From contig CBDFIL010000003.1 of assembly GCA_965248075.1 (NCBI GenBank), positions 186,001-250,000 of the forward strand: DNA of 64,000 nucleotides. The letters run 5' to 3'. Origin of the DNA: VXNE01 sp965248075 (GTDB taxonomy: Bacteria > Pseudomonadota > Gammaproteobacteria > Pseudomonadales > Azotimanducaceae). The position numbers and the translations under genes were made by a program. This document shows positions 17,591 through 31,586 of this stretch, one piece after another (positions within the stretch are counted from its first letter, which is position 1; the number at the start of each line of letters is the position of its first letter). The notes under the pieces are model-generated. The model did no database searches. It was not told where the DNA came from and saw only the letters and a list, made by a program, of their open reading frames with translations.

Positions 17591-19054
17591 CTACGGAAGA
17601 ACGGTCGATCCGGTCAGGAAGCGATCGATCTCACGGGCCGCCTCGCGCCCCTCGTTGATGGCACGCACCACCAGGGACTGCCCACCCCGGCAATCGCCCG
17701 CGGCAAACACCTTGTCCCGGCTGGTGCGGTAGACGCCCTTCTCCGCGCGGTAGTTCGTGCGTTCGTCCCGGTCGATCCCGAGTCGCTCCGAGACCGCGTC
17801 TTCGGGGCCGAGGAAGCCCATCGACAGGAAGACGAGGTCCGCATCCCACGTACGCTCAGTACCGTCGAGCTGCTGGAACCGTCCGTCGCGCATTTCCACG
17901 TCCACGGTCCTGACGCCCGCCAACGTGCCGTTGCCATCGCCGACGAACTCGAGCGACGAGACGCTGTAGACCCGCGGATCCTCGCCGAACCGCGCTGCGG
18001 ACTCCTGGTGCGCGTATTCCACGCGCAGGATCACGGGCCAGGTCGGCCAGGGATTGTCGGGCGCACGTTTCGGGGGTGCGGCCGGGAAGATCTCGAAGTT
18101 CACCAGCGACCGGCAACCGTGGCGCACGGCCGTGCCGATGCAGTCGGCGCCCGTGTCTCCACCCCCGATGACGATGACATCCTTGTCCTTTGCCGAGATG
18201 TACGCGCCGTCCTCGAGATTCGAATCGAGAAGGCTTCTCGTATTGGCGGTCAGGAAGTCCATGGCGAAGTACACGCCATCGAGGTCCCTGCCCGGAATCG
18301 GCAGATCCCGAGGTACCGTGGCGCCGGTCGCGAGGAGCAGCGCATCGTGCTCCGCGTACAGCGTTTCGACGTCGATACCCCCGTTCGAGCCGTCGCCGAC
18401 ATCCGCATGGGTAACGAACGCGATCCCCTCCTGACGCATGAGATTCAGGCGGCGATCGACGATCTCTACCTTGTCGAGCTTCATGTTCGGGATGCCGTAG
18501 GTCAGGAGGCCGCCGATACGATCCGCCCGTTCGTATACGGTGACGGTGTGGCCTGCCTGATTGAGCTGGGCGGCTGCCGACAGCCCCGCCGGTCCGGAGC
18601 CGACGATCGCCACCGACTGTCCTGTGCGCGTGGCCGGTGGCATCGGGAGGACCCAGCCCTCCTCGAAGCCGCGGTCGATGATGGCCATCTCGATGTTCTT
18701 GATAGTAACGGCCGGGTCCGTGATCCCGAGCACGCACGCGCCCTCGCAGGGTGCCGGACACACGCGCCCCGTGAACTCCGGGAAGTTGTTGGTCTTGTGC
18801 AAGCGATCCAGCGCGTCCCGCCAGTGGTCCGCGTAGACGAGATCGTTCCATTCGGGGATGAGGTTGTGAATCGGACAGCCGTCGTTGGATTGGCAGAACG
18901 GTACGCCGCAATCCATGCAGCGTGCACCCTGGTCGGCCAGTTGCGCGGCATCGTGTTCGGTGTAGATCTCCGTGAAATCCAGGATGCGGGCAGCCGCGTC
19001 CCGATACGGGGCGGCATGGCGCTCGAATTCCTTGAAGCCAGTCGGCTTGCCCAT
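17591..19054 (-). CDS. gltD: Glutamate synthase (NADPH) small subunit
   Basis: 487-aa FAD/NADPH subunit passing electrons to GltB. The N-terminal cysteine clusters for [4Fe-4S] centres are visible (GARCMDCGVPFCQ, NDGCPIHN, GRVCPAPCEGACVLG). The FAD GxGxxG is VAIVGSGPAGLSAA and the NADPH-binding site is VIVIGGGDTGADC. The Met at 19054 (MGKPTGFKEFERHAAPYRDA) matches the family; in-frame codons up to 19096 would overlap gltB. It ends 26 bp from the gltB stop and is transcribed after it. Confidence 0.96.
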   Translation of the reverse strand: MGKPTGFKEFERHAAPYRDAAARILDFTEIYTEHDAAQLADQGARCMDCGVPFCQSNDGCPIHNLIPEWNDLVYADHWRDALDRLHKTNNFPEFTGRVCPAPCEGACVLGITDPAVTIKNIEMAIIDRGFEEGWVLPMPPATRTGQSVAIVGSGPAGLSAAAQLNQAGHTVTVYERADRIGGLLTYGIPNMKLDKVEIVDRRLNLMRQEGIAFVTHADVGDGSNGGIDVETLYAEHDALLLATGATVPRDLPIPGRDLDGVYFAMDFLTANTRSLLDSNLEDGAYISAKDKDVIVIGGGDTGADCIGTAVRHGCRSLVNFEIFPAAPPKRAPDNPWPTWPVILRVEYAHQESAARFGEDPRVYSVSSLEFVGDGNGTLAGVRTVDVEMRDGRFQQLDGTERTWDADLVFLSMGFLGPEDAVSERLGIDRDERTNYRAEKGVYRTSRDKVFAAGDCRGGQSLVVRAINEGREAAREIDRFLTGSTVLP

Positions 19055-19079
19055 CCGTCCCTCGTCGTCCGCGGCGCGG

Positions 19080-23669
<4,590 letters not shown>

Positions 23670-23818
23670 CGTAGGTCTCTTCCTGCTGGGGCTTTTCTTC
23701 CTGCCGGGGGCTTCTGGGCGTTCGGTTGGCCACGGGCGAACGTCGAAACATGGCAGAAAACACGGTCCATGGCAAGTGGACCGCTGGTAAACGCGCTCAA
23801 AAATGCTCAATAAAAAAT

Positions 23819-26309
23819 ATGCAAAACAGAGTATTACGTTACATATCTCAATACTTCCTCATAGTCCTCTCTACCACCGTAGCCGCCGAAGAAGCAGAAG
23901 AGACCTCCGACCCGACCGGACACGACCATGACCTCGAAGTGATCGTCGTGACCGGGTCCCTCGACAGTCTGCCCCGGGACCATGTCCACTCCGTGTTCGG
24001 TTTTCACAAGTCCCTGCTGGAGACGCCACGGTCCGTCTCGAGTCTCAGCGACGAGATGATGAGCCGCTTCAACATGCGCGACATCGACGAACTGATCGCG
24101 GTGGCGCCGGGTACCTTCACCCAGTCGTTCTTCGGGGTCGCGGGATCCCTCGAGATCCGTGGCGCCCCCGGCGAGACCTGTTTCCGGGGTATGCGCCGAC
24201 TCGACAACCCGGGCAACTACCCCACCCCGATCAGGGCGTCGGATCGCATCGACATCGTCCGCGGGCCGCCTTCGCCCATCCACGGCCCGGCGAAGATCGG
24301 CGGCTATCTCGATTTCACGCCGAAATCCGCGAGGATCGAGGAGAGCGGCGAGTTCATCGACCACACCACCGCCACCGTGGGCGTCGATTTCGGGAGCTGG
24401 AACGAACGGGTCGTCACCGCGGAGATCGGCGGGCCGGGTCGGGAAGCAGGACTTCGGCTACTGGTTCTATGGCGAGTTCGAGGACTCCGGCAGCTACTAC
24501 GAAGATAGCGGCATCGAGCAGTCGACCATCCAGGCATCCTTCGACCTCGATCCGGGAGCCGGCCGGCAATTGCAGTTCGGCTTCATGTACCACGACTTCG
24601 GCGGCGCACAGAACTCCGGCTGGAACCGCCTCACCCAGGACCTCGTCGACCGCGGTATCTACACTACCGGGCGTCCGACGCCGCTCGACACCGACGGCGA
24701 CGGCCGCATCTCCCACCAGGAGTTCGACGTCGACGGCGACGGCTTCACCGACCTCGGTCCGTTCGTCGCGAGCCTCGTCCCCGGAGAGCGTGGTGCGTTG
24801 CGTTCCGAGGACGGCGGCGTCTGCACGATCGGTACCACCAACGTGTTCGGATGCCGCACCGACCTGCTCGGTCTGATCGACGTGGGCACTGCGAGGCTCA
24901 AGCCCAGCCAGGTGTTGGTCACCTCAGACGACATCCTGGCCAACGAGTCGCTCGTCGCATACCTCGACGGCATCCTGACGACAGACAGCCAGTGGGAGTG
25001 GCGCAACCAGCTCTACTTCGAATCGTCGGAACACCTCAACCAGTCGCTGCACACGTTCTCCCAGTTCCACGACACCTGGGTCGTCGAGGACAAGCTCGTG
25101 GTATCGAACGTCTTTCGGACGGACACTGCGACCGTCTCCCTGCAGCTCTCCCCATCGATCCGCTTCACGGACTTTCACCACGGCGACGACTACACCAACG
25201 AGTACTTCGACCGGCGTGACCTGACGCGTCCGCCGAGCGCCCTGGACATCCGGCTGCTGGCCGCCGAGATCGACGACGACTACACGGAGTACTACGTGGG
25301 CGACTACCTCGATGTCGGTCTGGCGGTGCTCGCCGACGTCACCTGGGACAACGGCCTCGCCGTGCTCGCCGGGCTACGCCACGACTCGATCGACGTGGAA
25401 AGCCGCCAGCCGGTGGGCAAGCTGCTGCTGGCGAGTTCGAACAACTTCTGCACGGTCGCGGCGGACTGCGTGGTCGCGTCCGCCGACGACCGTATCGACG
25501 TCGTCTCCTGGACGGTCTCGCTCAGCTACCGGACCGAATGGGGCGTGATCCCCTATGTGACGGTATCCAGGCAGTCCACCGTCATCGCCGGCCAGGGGTC
25601 CGAGATCACCACCGCGAACATAGCCGACGGCACCGCCTTCGATGCCTCCGAACTCAACGAGTTCGGCGTCAAGGGGAGCCTGGCCGACGGTGCGTTCTAC
25701 TTTGCCCTCGCCCGCTTCGAGCAGACCCGGACCGACTTCTCCGCCCAATCCACCGTCACGAACCAGGCGACCGAGACCACGGGCACGGAAGTCGAACTCC
25801 GCTGGGTGGTGAACGAGAACCTGCTGCTGACCCTCGGCTACTCGAACGTCGAGGTCATCAACCTGAACACGAAGAACGCCGGCGCACGGTTCAGCTTCAT
25901 CGGTGCCGACGATGTCCCCGGGGTTGCCCCGGGTGCGTTCTACGGCGGCGCCCTCGCGGGGGTGGTGCTCCGGCCCGGCGCAAGCGGTGCGCGGCGCGCC
26001 GGCGTGCCGGAGAACATCTGGTCCCTGACGGGCACCTACGATTTCGGCAACGGACTGGCCGCGAGCGCCAGCGTTACGGACGTGGACGCGGTCCACGCGG
26101 GGTTCTCGAACTCCGTCGTGCTGCCGGCCTATACCCTGGTCAACGCCGGCACGGTCTACGAGCGCGGCCCCTGGACCTTCAACGTCACGGCCAAGAACGT
26201 GACCGACGAGCGGTACTTCCGCTCAAACTTCCCCAACCTGTTCGGCGGCGTCATCGTGCTCCCCGAGTTGCCGAGGCACTACGTGGCACGCATCCAGTAT
26301 CGCTGGTAG
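23819..26309 (+). pseudogene. TonB-dependent outer-membrane receptor, split by one frameshift
   Basis: An outer-membrane TonB-dependent receptor of ~829 codons. The first frame (23819-~24440) carries a signal peptide (YISQYFLIVLSTTVAA), a TonB-box-like VIVVTGS and the plug domain (SVSSLSDEMMSRFNMRDIDEL, IDIVRGPPSPIHGPAKIGG). The second frame continues the barrel from GKQDFGYWFYGEFED to the terminal HYVARIQYRW. The switch falls in GGGCCGGGTCGGG at 24431-24443; removing one G restores a single frame. This may be an assembly error or real inactivation. The barrel contains two Ca-loop-like segments (DTDGDGRISHQEF, DVDGDGFTDLG). The first ~60 coding bases are AT-rich, unlike the surroundings. Plug and barrel resemble siderophore-type receptors; the ligand is unknown. 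Confidence 0.85.
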
Positions 26310-26412
26310 CGAGGTCGGTGCGGCTGGGCCGGAGGCGGCGCGACGCAAGCGTCGCGTTCCGGTGCGTAGCGAGCTTGCGAGCGAGCCCCGGGCCGGCTAT
26401 GGGGCGCTACAG
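26309..26412. repeat. Dispersed GC-rich repeat, copy A
   Basis: Begins GCGAGGTCGGTGCGGCTGGG and ends CCGGCTATGGGGCGCTACAG. The first 30 bases match copy B at 62089 at 29 positions; the last 20 match at 18. The middle differs and contains a perfect hairpin CGCGACGC-AA-GCGTCGCG near 26339-26356. It fills the gap between the TonB receptor stop and the esterase, and appears to supply the esterase stop codon (CTA on this strand at 26408-26410). Confidence 0.75.
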
Positions 26413-27473
26413 GGACTGCGCGAAGCCGACCACCGAGCGCAGGGTCTCGTTGGCAATCTCGGGCACCAGGTCGAGCATCATGTCGCCCGCGTGGTTGGTG
26501 CCGTGCGCACCGTCCGCGCGACCGCCGGGCTCCCTGCGGCCGCCAGTTTGCGGTAGTAGGCGAGTCCTTCGTCGCGCAGCGGATCGAGTTCGTTGACCGA
26601 CACGATATGGGGCGGCAGGCCGCCCAGGTCGTCCGCCGTTGCGAAGAGCGGCCAGGCCAACGGATCGGAGCGCGGCGCGCCATCGAGGTCGTAGACCCGC
26701 GCCAGGCCCGCCATCATCGAACAGAACATTCCGGCGTAGCCGTCGTTCTCGCGCAGGGACGGCAGATCGGTCGGGGGATGCGCGTACATGCCGGAGATGT
26801 AGGGACACAGCGCGTACACGCCGTCGATGCAGTCGATCCATCCCTCCCGATTCGCCTTGAGCGCCGTGGCGAGCGAGAGATTGCCCCCGCCGGATTCGCC
26901 GGACACCACGATGGTCGAAACCCCCAGGCGCGCCCTGTTCGCGTGGACCCATGCCACAGCGCTCGCGCAGTCGTTCAGCCCGGCAGGAAAGGGATGATTG
27001 CCCAGCCGTCCACCGCCGTTGCGGAACTGCACCCCGACCACTACCAGGCCCCGGTCGGCGAAGCTCTTGCGCCACGCTACGGTCAGCGGTTCCTCGGCAC
27101 TCCCGATCACCATGCCGCCGCCGTGCAGATGCACGATGCATGGCCGTGGCCCGGAGCCCGCCGCCGGCCGGTCCACGAACAGGGGGATCTCGTTGTCGTC
27201 AACGCCCCGGATCGTTTCCGTTGCGGACACGACACCGTCGAAGGGCGGCAGGTTGGCACGCAGCGCTTCGTTCTGGCCGTCCGCGGCCTCCTCGGTGGCG
27301 AGACAATAGGCCAGACAGTCCTCGTAGGACGCATCGGGCGCCATCGGCGCCAGTCCCGGTATGAGGGTTTCCGCACCCGCGAAGAGCGCCCGGATACGCG
27401 GGTCCGCCCGTTCGTCCGTCGCCAGCGTGGCCTCGTCGTTGCCCAGCCTGCCGGGCAGGTGCGTGTCGCTCAC
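26407..27473 (-). pseudogene. HSL-type alpha/beta hydrolase (esterase), frameshifted before the catalytic His
   Basis: Cytoplasmic esterase of the hormone-sensitive-lipase group. HLHGGGMVIGS forms the oxyanion hole, SGESGGGNLS holds the nucleophile Ser and NELDPLRDEG the catalytic Asp. The frame with these motifs ends at 26478 in unrelated residues. A shift near 26505-26520 moves into the frame encoding GAHGTNHAGDMMLDLVPEIA, which contains the expected catalytic His, and runs to 26407. Either a small indel has truncated the enzyme or the base calls are wrong. GTG at 27473 has GGAGGA about 6 nt upstream. The substrate is unknown. Confidence 0.8.
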
Positions 27474-27965
27474 GGCCAATCCTCCGTCGTCAACTGAACC
27501 CGTGCAGTATCCCGCAACTTAGGTCGTATCTGCGAATCTCGCCCATCAGGTTGTCGACGTCCGGATAGACGTTGTAGCGCCCCGGGGCTCATCGTTTTCC
27601 TCCCTTCCATCGGACGCGCCTACACCCGAGCCCCGGGTGGCGCGCGGCGATCGCCAAGGTCGCCCACCCGGCGACGTGTGCCGCGCGTCCCCCGCGCGCA
27701 GGGATTCTAGCCGCGTCCGCGGTAGCGGGCTAGCGGATAACGGGGTCGTCAAGGGGTAGGAGGCCGCGCCATCCGTGGGTCTCGGGCCGGGCGCAATACG
27801 TCGCAACACAAGCACACTTCTCGCAACACTAATGCGATGTCGCTCCTCTCCCAAAAGTGCTATAGGTCGCTAGCGTCGGGTTTGTCGCAACCTTTGGGAA
27901 GGGACAGCCAACCTTTGGGAAGGGACAGCCACCGGCGCTGGGGAATTAGATCGAGGAGAGGGAAT
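27474..27965. other. Intergenic region with a 21-bp tandem repeat
   Basis: About 490 bp in which I find no convincing gene. A minus-strand frame at 27546-27854 has no recognisable features and is probably spurious. The only clear structure is the tandem repeat at 27889-27930. The downstream gene has GAGGAGAGGGA just before its ATG. Confidence 0.5.
27889..27930. repeat. Two tandem copies of a 21-bp unit
   Basis: The unit AACCTTTGGGAAGGGACAGCC occurs twice without a gap, ending about 35 bp upstream of the small membrane protein gene. Position upstream of a gene would allow a regulatory role, but nothing else supports that. Confidence 0.85.
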
Positions 27966-28298
27966 ATGGTGACGAAAGTCCTGATTGTGTTGGCGCTCAT
28001 CGCGGCGGTGGTGGAAGGTATCTGGGCCGGAATAGTGCCGCAGAACCTTCTGCCGCTCGCGCTGGTCGTCATCGGACTGATCTACGCCGGGATGGCGGTC
28101 GATGCGGAGGATGCTGGCAAGTACCTCCTGATCGTGATCGCCTTCGGCGCAGCATCGGCCTCGGACGTCTTGATGAACATCCACGCCGTCGGCGGCTTTC
28201 TGGACGCGATCATGGATCAGCTCGCCACGGCGGCGTATGCTGGGGTGTTCAGCGTCGCTTCACTGCGGGTGTGGAACGCGCTTACCGCTTCGGAGTGA
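27966..28298 (+). CDS. Small integral membrane protein of unknown function
   Basis: A 110-aa hydrophobic protein (starts MVTKVLIVLALIAAVVEG) with three to four predicted membrane segments, at about residues 3-20, 28-45, 56-75 and 85-102. The ATG at 27966 is preceded by a good GAGGAGAGGGA sequence; an in-frame extension upstream would read through the tandem repeat and is unlikely. I do not recognise the family. It stands alone: the esterase upstream and the AAA ATPase downstream are on the other strand. Confidence 0.7.
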   Translation: MVTKVLIVLALIAAVVEGIWAGIVPQNLLPLALVVIGLIYAGMAVDAEDAGKYLLIVIAFGAASASDVLMNIHAVGGFLDAIMDQLATAAYAGVFSVASLRVWNALTASE

Positions 28299-28430
28299 TC
28301 CGGCAGGGGTAGCCGCAGTCCGGCATCCGTCCACCGGCAAGTGCCGGGAGGAAGCGGTGGTTCTGCCCCGCGCCCTCCTGGCCCGCCGGTAAGGAGTTGA
28401 ACGGCCCGCGCTTGATGTCGCGCCAGGTCG

Positions 28431-29228
28431 TCACAGGCGTCTCAGAAACGACTCCGGATCGTTCAGGAAGGCGCGCGTGAGCGCCACGTGCTCCACATCC
28501 TCCCAGTCGACGGGGGCCGGTGGCGATGTGTCCATGTCCAGTATGGTCGCGCCCGGTAGCGCCATGAGGATCGGCGAGTGCGTCGCGATCAGGAACTGCG
28601 CGCCGGTGGCCGCAGCGTCCTGGATCATGGCCAGCAGCGCCAGTTGATTCGTCGGCGATAGCGGCACCTCCGGCTCATCGAGGAGATACAGACCCGGACC
28701 CGTCAGCCTCGCCCGGAAGAGCGCGAGGAACAGTTCGCCGTGGGACTGTGCGAACGGATCCTCCCCATAGCGTTCGGCGAGCGCGTGCGCCTGTGCCCGC
28801 GCCGTGCCAACGGCACGATCGCGCCCCCAGCCCGCCGGCAGACTCTTCGCGAAATCCTGCGCGAGTTCCCTGTGCTCTTCGGCACTGCGCCGCATCGCCT
28901 GCAGGAAACCCGTGACGTCGTCGGCACGGAAGAAGAACCCACGCCGCCGGCCGCCTTCCCGCACGAAGCGGAACCCCCTGGTGGCATCCCGTGCCACGGC
29001 CATGAGCGGATGCGTGTCGATCCTCTGTTGCGTCAGCGCCGGGAGCCGGAGCCCGGCCGCCACGATCTCGAGCAACGTCGACTTGCCCGAGCCGTTCTCG
29101 CCGACGAAGAGGGTTACCGGGGTGTCGAAGGCAAGCACCTTGAACCCATCGAACACGGGCAACGAGAACGGGAACTCGCCGCTGTCGGTCTCGAGCCGGA
29201 TTTCGCGCAGGAATGGCACCACGCGCAC
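28431..29228 (-). CDS. AAA-family ATPase with ABC-type motifs
   Basis: 265-aa stand-alone ATPase. Walker A is VGENGSGKSTLLEIVAAGL (about 42-60), a signature-like region is FAQSHGELFLALFRARL, Walker B is GLYLLDEPEVPLS and the H-loop is FLIATHSPILMALPGA. This layout is that of the short AAA/RecF-like ATPases annotated as predicted ATPases. They are often orphan, and some belong to defence or toxin systems, but no partner (TOPRIM or HNH nuclease) lies beside it here. Start GTG at 29228 or GTG two codons later. Cellular role unknown. Confidence 0.8.
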   Translation of the reverse strand: MRVVPFLREIRLETDSGEFPFSLPVFDGFKVLAFDTPVTLFVGENGSGKSTLLEIVAAGLRLPALTQQRIDTHPLMAVARDATRGFRFVREGGRRRGFFFRADDVTGFLQAMRRSAEEHRELAQDFAKSLPAGWGRDRAVGTARAQAHALAERYGEDPFAQSHGELFLALFRARLTGPGLYLLDEPEVPLSPTNQLALLAMIQDAAATGAQFLIATHSPILMALPGATILDMDTSPPAPVDWEDVEHVALTRAFLNDPESFLRRL

Positions 29229-29298
29229 GAGGCTAACAGTTTGTCGGGGCTGGCGGCGTCCCGGGACCCAAAGTGCGACGGACTGCTAGCATGGCAGC

Positions 29299-29712
29299 AT
29301 GGATCGTGCCCTGTTCCGCCTCATCGTCCACACCTTCCTCTTCGACGACGACGGCCGACTCCTGTTGCTGCGGCGGGCCAACACGGGCTTCCTCGATGGC
29401 CACTACACGCTGCCCGGCGGACACGTGGACCGGGACGAAGAGGTGGCCCGGGCCGCGGTGCGCGAAGTCCGCGAGGAAGTCGGGATCGAGATCGTCGAGG
29501 TCGAGCCCGTCATCGCCATGCCCTATCGACACGGGGTCGACTTCCTCTTCGAGGCGCGGCGCTGGCACGGCGAGGCCCGCATCGGCGAGCCTGAGTTGTG
29601 TGACGATCTCAGCTGGGCCCGCATCGACAGCCTGCCGGAGCCGACCGCTCCGTTCGTCGTGAAGGCACTCGAATTGCGCGCCCGCGGCACCTGGTATCAC
29701 GAGTTCCGTTGA
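29299..29712 (+). CDS. Nudix hydrolase
   Basis: 137-aa Nudix-fold pyrophosphohydrolase acting on nucleoside diphosphate derivatives. The Nudix box GGHVDRDEEVARAAVREV followed by REEVGI (about residues 39-62) matches GX5EX7REUXEEXGU. The N terminus LFRLIVHTFLFDDDGRLLLLRR is the usual first strands. Substrate is not predictable. It is divergent from the AAA ATPase and lies 46 bp upstream of mdh on the same strand. Confidence 0.92.
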   Translation: MDRALFRLIVHTFLFDDDGRLLLLRRANTGFLDGHYTLPGGHVDRDEEVARAAVREVREEVGIEIVEVEPVIAMPYRHGVDFLFEARRWHGEARIGEPELCDDLSWARIDSLPEPTAPFVVKALELRARGTWYHEFR

Positions 29713-29758
29713 ACCGGTAGAATCCCCCGCCTTTTCCATGACGGACAGAGTTCGACCG

Positions 29759-30736
29759 ATGACGAAACCAGTGACAGTCGCGGTGACCGGCGCAGCCGGG
29801 CAGATCGGATACGCGCTCGTATTTCGCATCGCGTCGGGGCAGCTGCTCGGCGCGGACACCCCGGTCCATCTGCGACTCCTGGAGATTCCGCCGGCCATGG
29901 ACGCGGCGCGGGGCGTCATCATGGAGATCGACGACTGTGCCTTCCCGCTCGTGGCCGGCGTCGAGGCCACGGACGATCCGAACGTGGCCTTCCAGGGCGC
30001 CGATGTCGCCCTGCTGGTCGGCTCGCGTCCTCGCACCGCGGGCATGGAACGCGGCGACCTGCTCGAAGCGAACGCTGCGATCTTCTCGGTGCAGGGCAAG
30101 GCGCTGAACGACCACGCCGCGCGCGGCGTCAAGGTACTCGTGGTGGGCAATCCCGCCAACACGAACTGCCTGATCGCGCAACGCAACGCACCGAACCTCG
30201 ATCCTCGCAACTTCACCGCCATGACCCGCCTGGACCACAATCGCGCCATGGCCCAGCTGGCCGCGAAGACCGGCGGTACGGTCGCCGCCATCCAGGGGCT
30301 CGCGATCTGGGGCAATCACTCCGCCACGCAGTACCCCGACATCCATGCGGCGACCGTGGACGGCACGCCCGCCATGGACCTGGTGGACATGGACTGGTAC
30401 ACGGGCGAGTTCATCCCGACCGTGCAGCAGCGGGGTGCCGCCATCATCGCCGCCCGAGGCGCATCGAGTGCCGCGTCCGCGGCCAACGCGGCGATCGATC
30501 ACATCCGTGACTGGGTACGCGGAACGGACGGGATCGTCAGCATGGGCGTCTTCTCCGACGGTTCATACGGCATCGAGGAGGGCCTGATCTACTCGTTCCC
30601 GGTGACCTGTGGCGGGGGCGACTGGACAATCGTGTCCGACCTCTCCTGCAACGACTTCAGCCGGCAGAAGATGCGCACCACGGAAACCGAACTGCAGGAG
30701 GAGCGCGACGCGGTGGCGCACCTTCTGCCCTCCTGA
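29759..30736 (+). CDS. mdh: Malate dehydrogenase, NAD-dependent
   Basis: 325-aa TCA-cycle enzyme of the type-2 (cytosolic-like) family, interconverting malate and oxaloacetate. NAD-binding GAAGQIGYALVFRIA, substrate Arg region GSRPRTAGMERGDLL, VVGNPANTNCLIA, MTRLDHNRA and the catalytic-His motif IWGNHSATQYPD are all present. ATG at 29759 gives the standard N terminus (MTKPVTVAVTGAAG); another ATG at 29738 adds seven residues. Lies in the same direction as the Nudix gene. Confidence 0.95.
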   Translation: MTKPVTVAVTGAAGQIGYALVFRIASGQLLGADTPVHLRLLEIPPAMDAARGVIMEIDDCAFPLVAGVEATDDPNVAFQGADVALLVGSRPRTAGMERGDLLEANAAIFSVQGKALNDHAARGVKVLVVGNPANTNCLIAQRNAPNLDPRNFTAMTRLDHNRAMAQLAAKTGGTVAAIQGLAIWGNHSATQYPDIHAATVDGTPAMDLVDMDWYTGEFIPTVQQRGAAIIAARGASSAASAANAAIDHIRDWVRGTDGIVSMGVFSDGSYGIEEGLIYSFPVTCGGGDWTIVSDLSCNDFSRQKMRTTETELQEERDAVAHLLPS

Positions 30737-30782
30737 AGAGCTGCCTTCCTGAAGAGCGCCCCGGGGGAGCCGACTGGCGTCT

Positions 30783-31463
30783 TTAGCCCATCACCTGCTT
30801 CCACGTCGGCAGGTCGGCGACGTTGAGGTAGGCGTTCATCTTCCTGGTCTCGCCCATCGTCGCGTTGGGCACGGCACTGTAGTTGTGCCCGGGCAGCAGC
30901 AACGTGTCGTCGGGCAGCGCCTTGAGTTTCTGCAGGCTGTGGTACATCTGTTCCGAATCCGAGCCAGGCAGGTCGACCCGTCCGCAGCCATCGACGAAGA
31001 GTGTGTCTCCCGACACCAGGGTATTGCGGATCCGGAAACACTGCGACCCGGGCGTGTGCCCGGGGGTGTGCAGGAATTCGACCTCGATCTCGCCGAGCTT
31101 GAGGGTATCCCCCGAGTCCACCCGCACGAGGTCCGTCTCGGACAGCCCCGTCACCTTCCTGACGCCGTCTGCTTCCTGGCGATGCGCATAGACCTTGACC
31201 GGCTCCTTTTCCATCAGTTCGGACACCCCGACGATGCCGTGCCCACCCATCCCGCCGCCGATGTGATCGGGGTGGTAGTGCGTGGCGAGCGCCGCGGTGA
31301 GCTTGTAGTCGCGTTCCGCGAGATGCTTCAGCAGGCCGTCTATGTCCCATGCGGGATCGACGATCGCGACCTCGCGGGTCGTCCGGGACCCGATGATGTA
31401 CGTGAAGTTCGCCATCGGCCCGATCTCGATCTGCTCGACGATGAGTGGGTTTTCGTCGCTCAC
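30783..31463 (-). CDS. Metallo-beta-lactamase-fold hydrolase, glyoxalase II-like
   Basis: 226-aa MBL-fold enzyme with the metal motif THYHPDHIGGG, further ligands in TPGHTPGSQCF and DTLFVDGCGRVDLPGSD, and a final His in LLPGHNYSA. The layout (short, GHxYG-like end) fits glyoxalase II / persulfide dioxygenase / hydroxyacylglutathione hydrolase relatives, and the metal centre suggests a thioester or persulfide substrate. The GTG at 31463 is chosen for the GGAGAGG upstream; extension to 31580 is unlikely. The specific reaction cannot be decided by eye. Confidence 0.85.
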   Translation of the reverse strand: MSDENPLIVEQIEIGPMANFTYIIGSRTTREVAIVDPAWDIDGLLKHLAERDYKLTAALATHYHPDHIGGGMGGHGIVGVSELMEKEPVKVYAHRQEADGVRKVTGLSETDLVRVDSGDTLKLGEIEVEFLHTPGHTPGSQCFRIRNTLVSGDTLFVDGCGRVDLPGSDSEQMYHSLQKLKALPDDTLLLPGHNYSAVPNATMGETRKMNAYLNVADLPTWKQVMG

Positions 31464-31586
31464 GCTGCCTCTCCCCCGCTGCTGGAATCGCCTGGCCCTG
31501 CAACGCGGTCTCCCTGTTGCGGGCAATTCGGGTACCGTCCGTCCGTCGCGCGCCACCGCGCCCGGTCGCGAAACGGGCAAACCTTA

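Noticed and set aside
27546..27854. 102-codon minus-strand frame
   Set aside because: No motif, biased composition, no ribosome-binding site; left as intergenic.
28431..29228. AAA ATPase as part of a defence system
   Set aside because: No nuclease, TOPRIM or other effector gene is adjacent; neighbours are a small membrane protein and a Nudix hydrolase.
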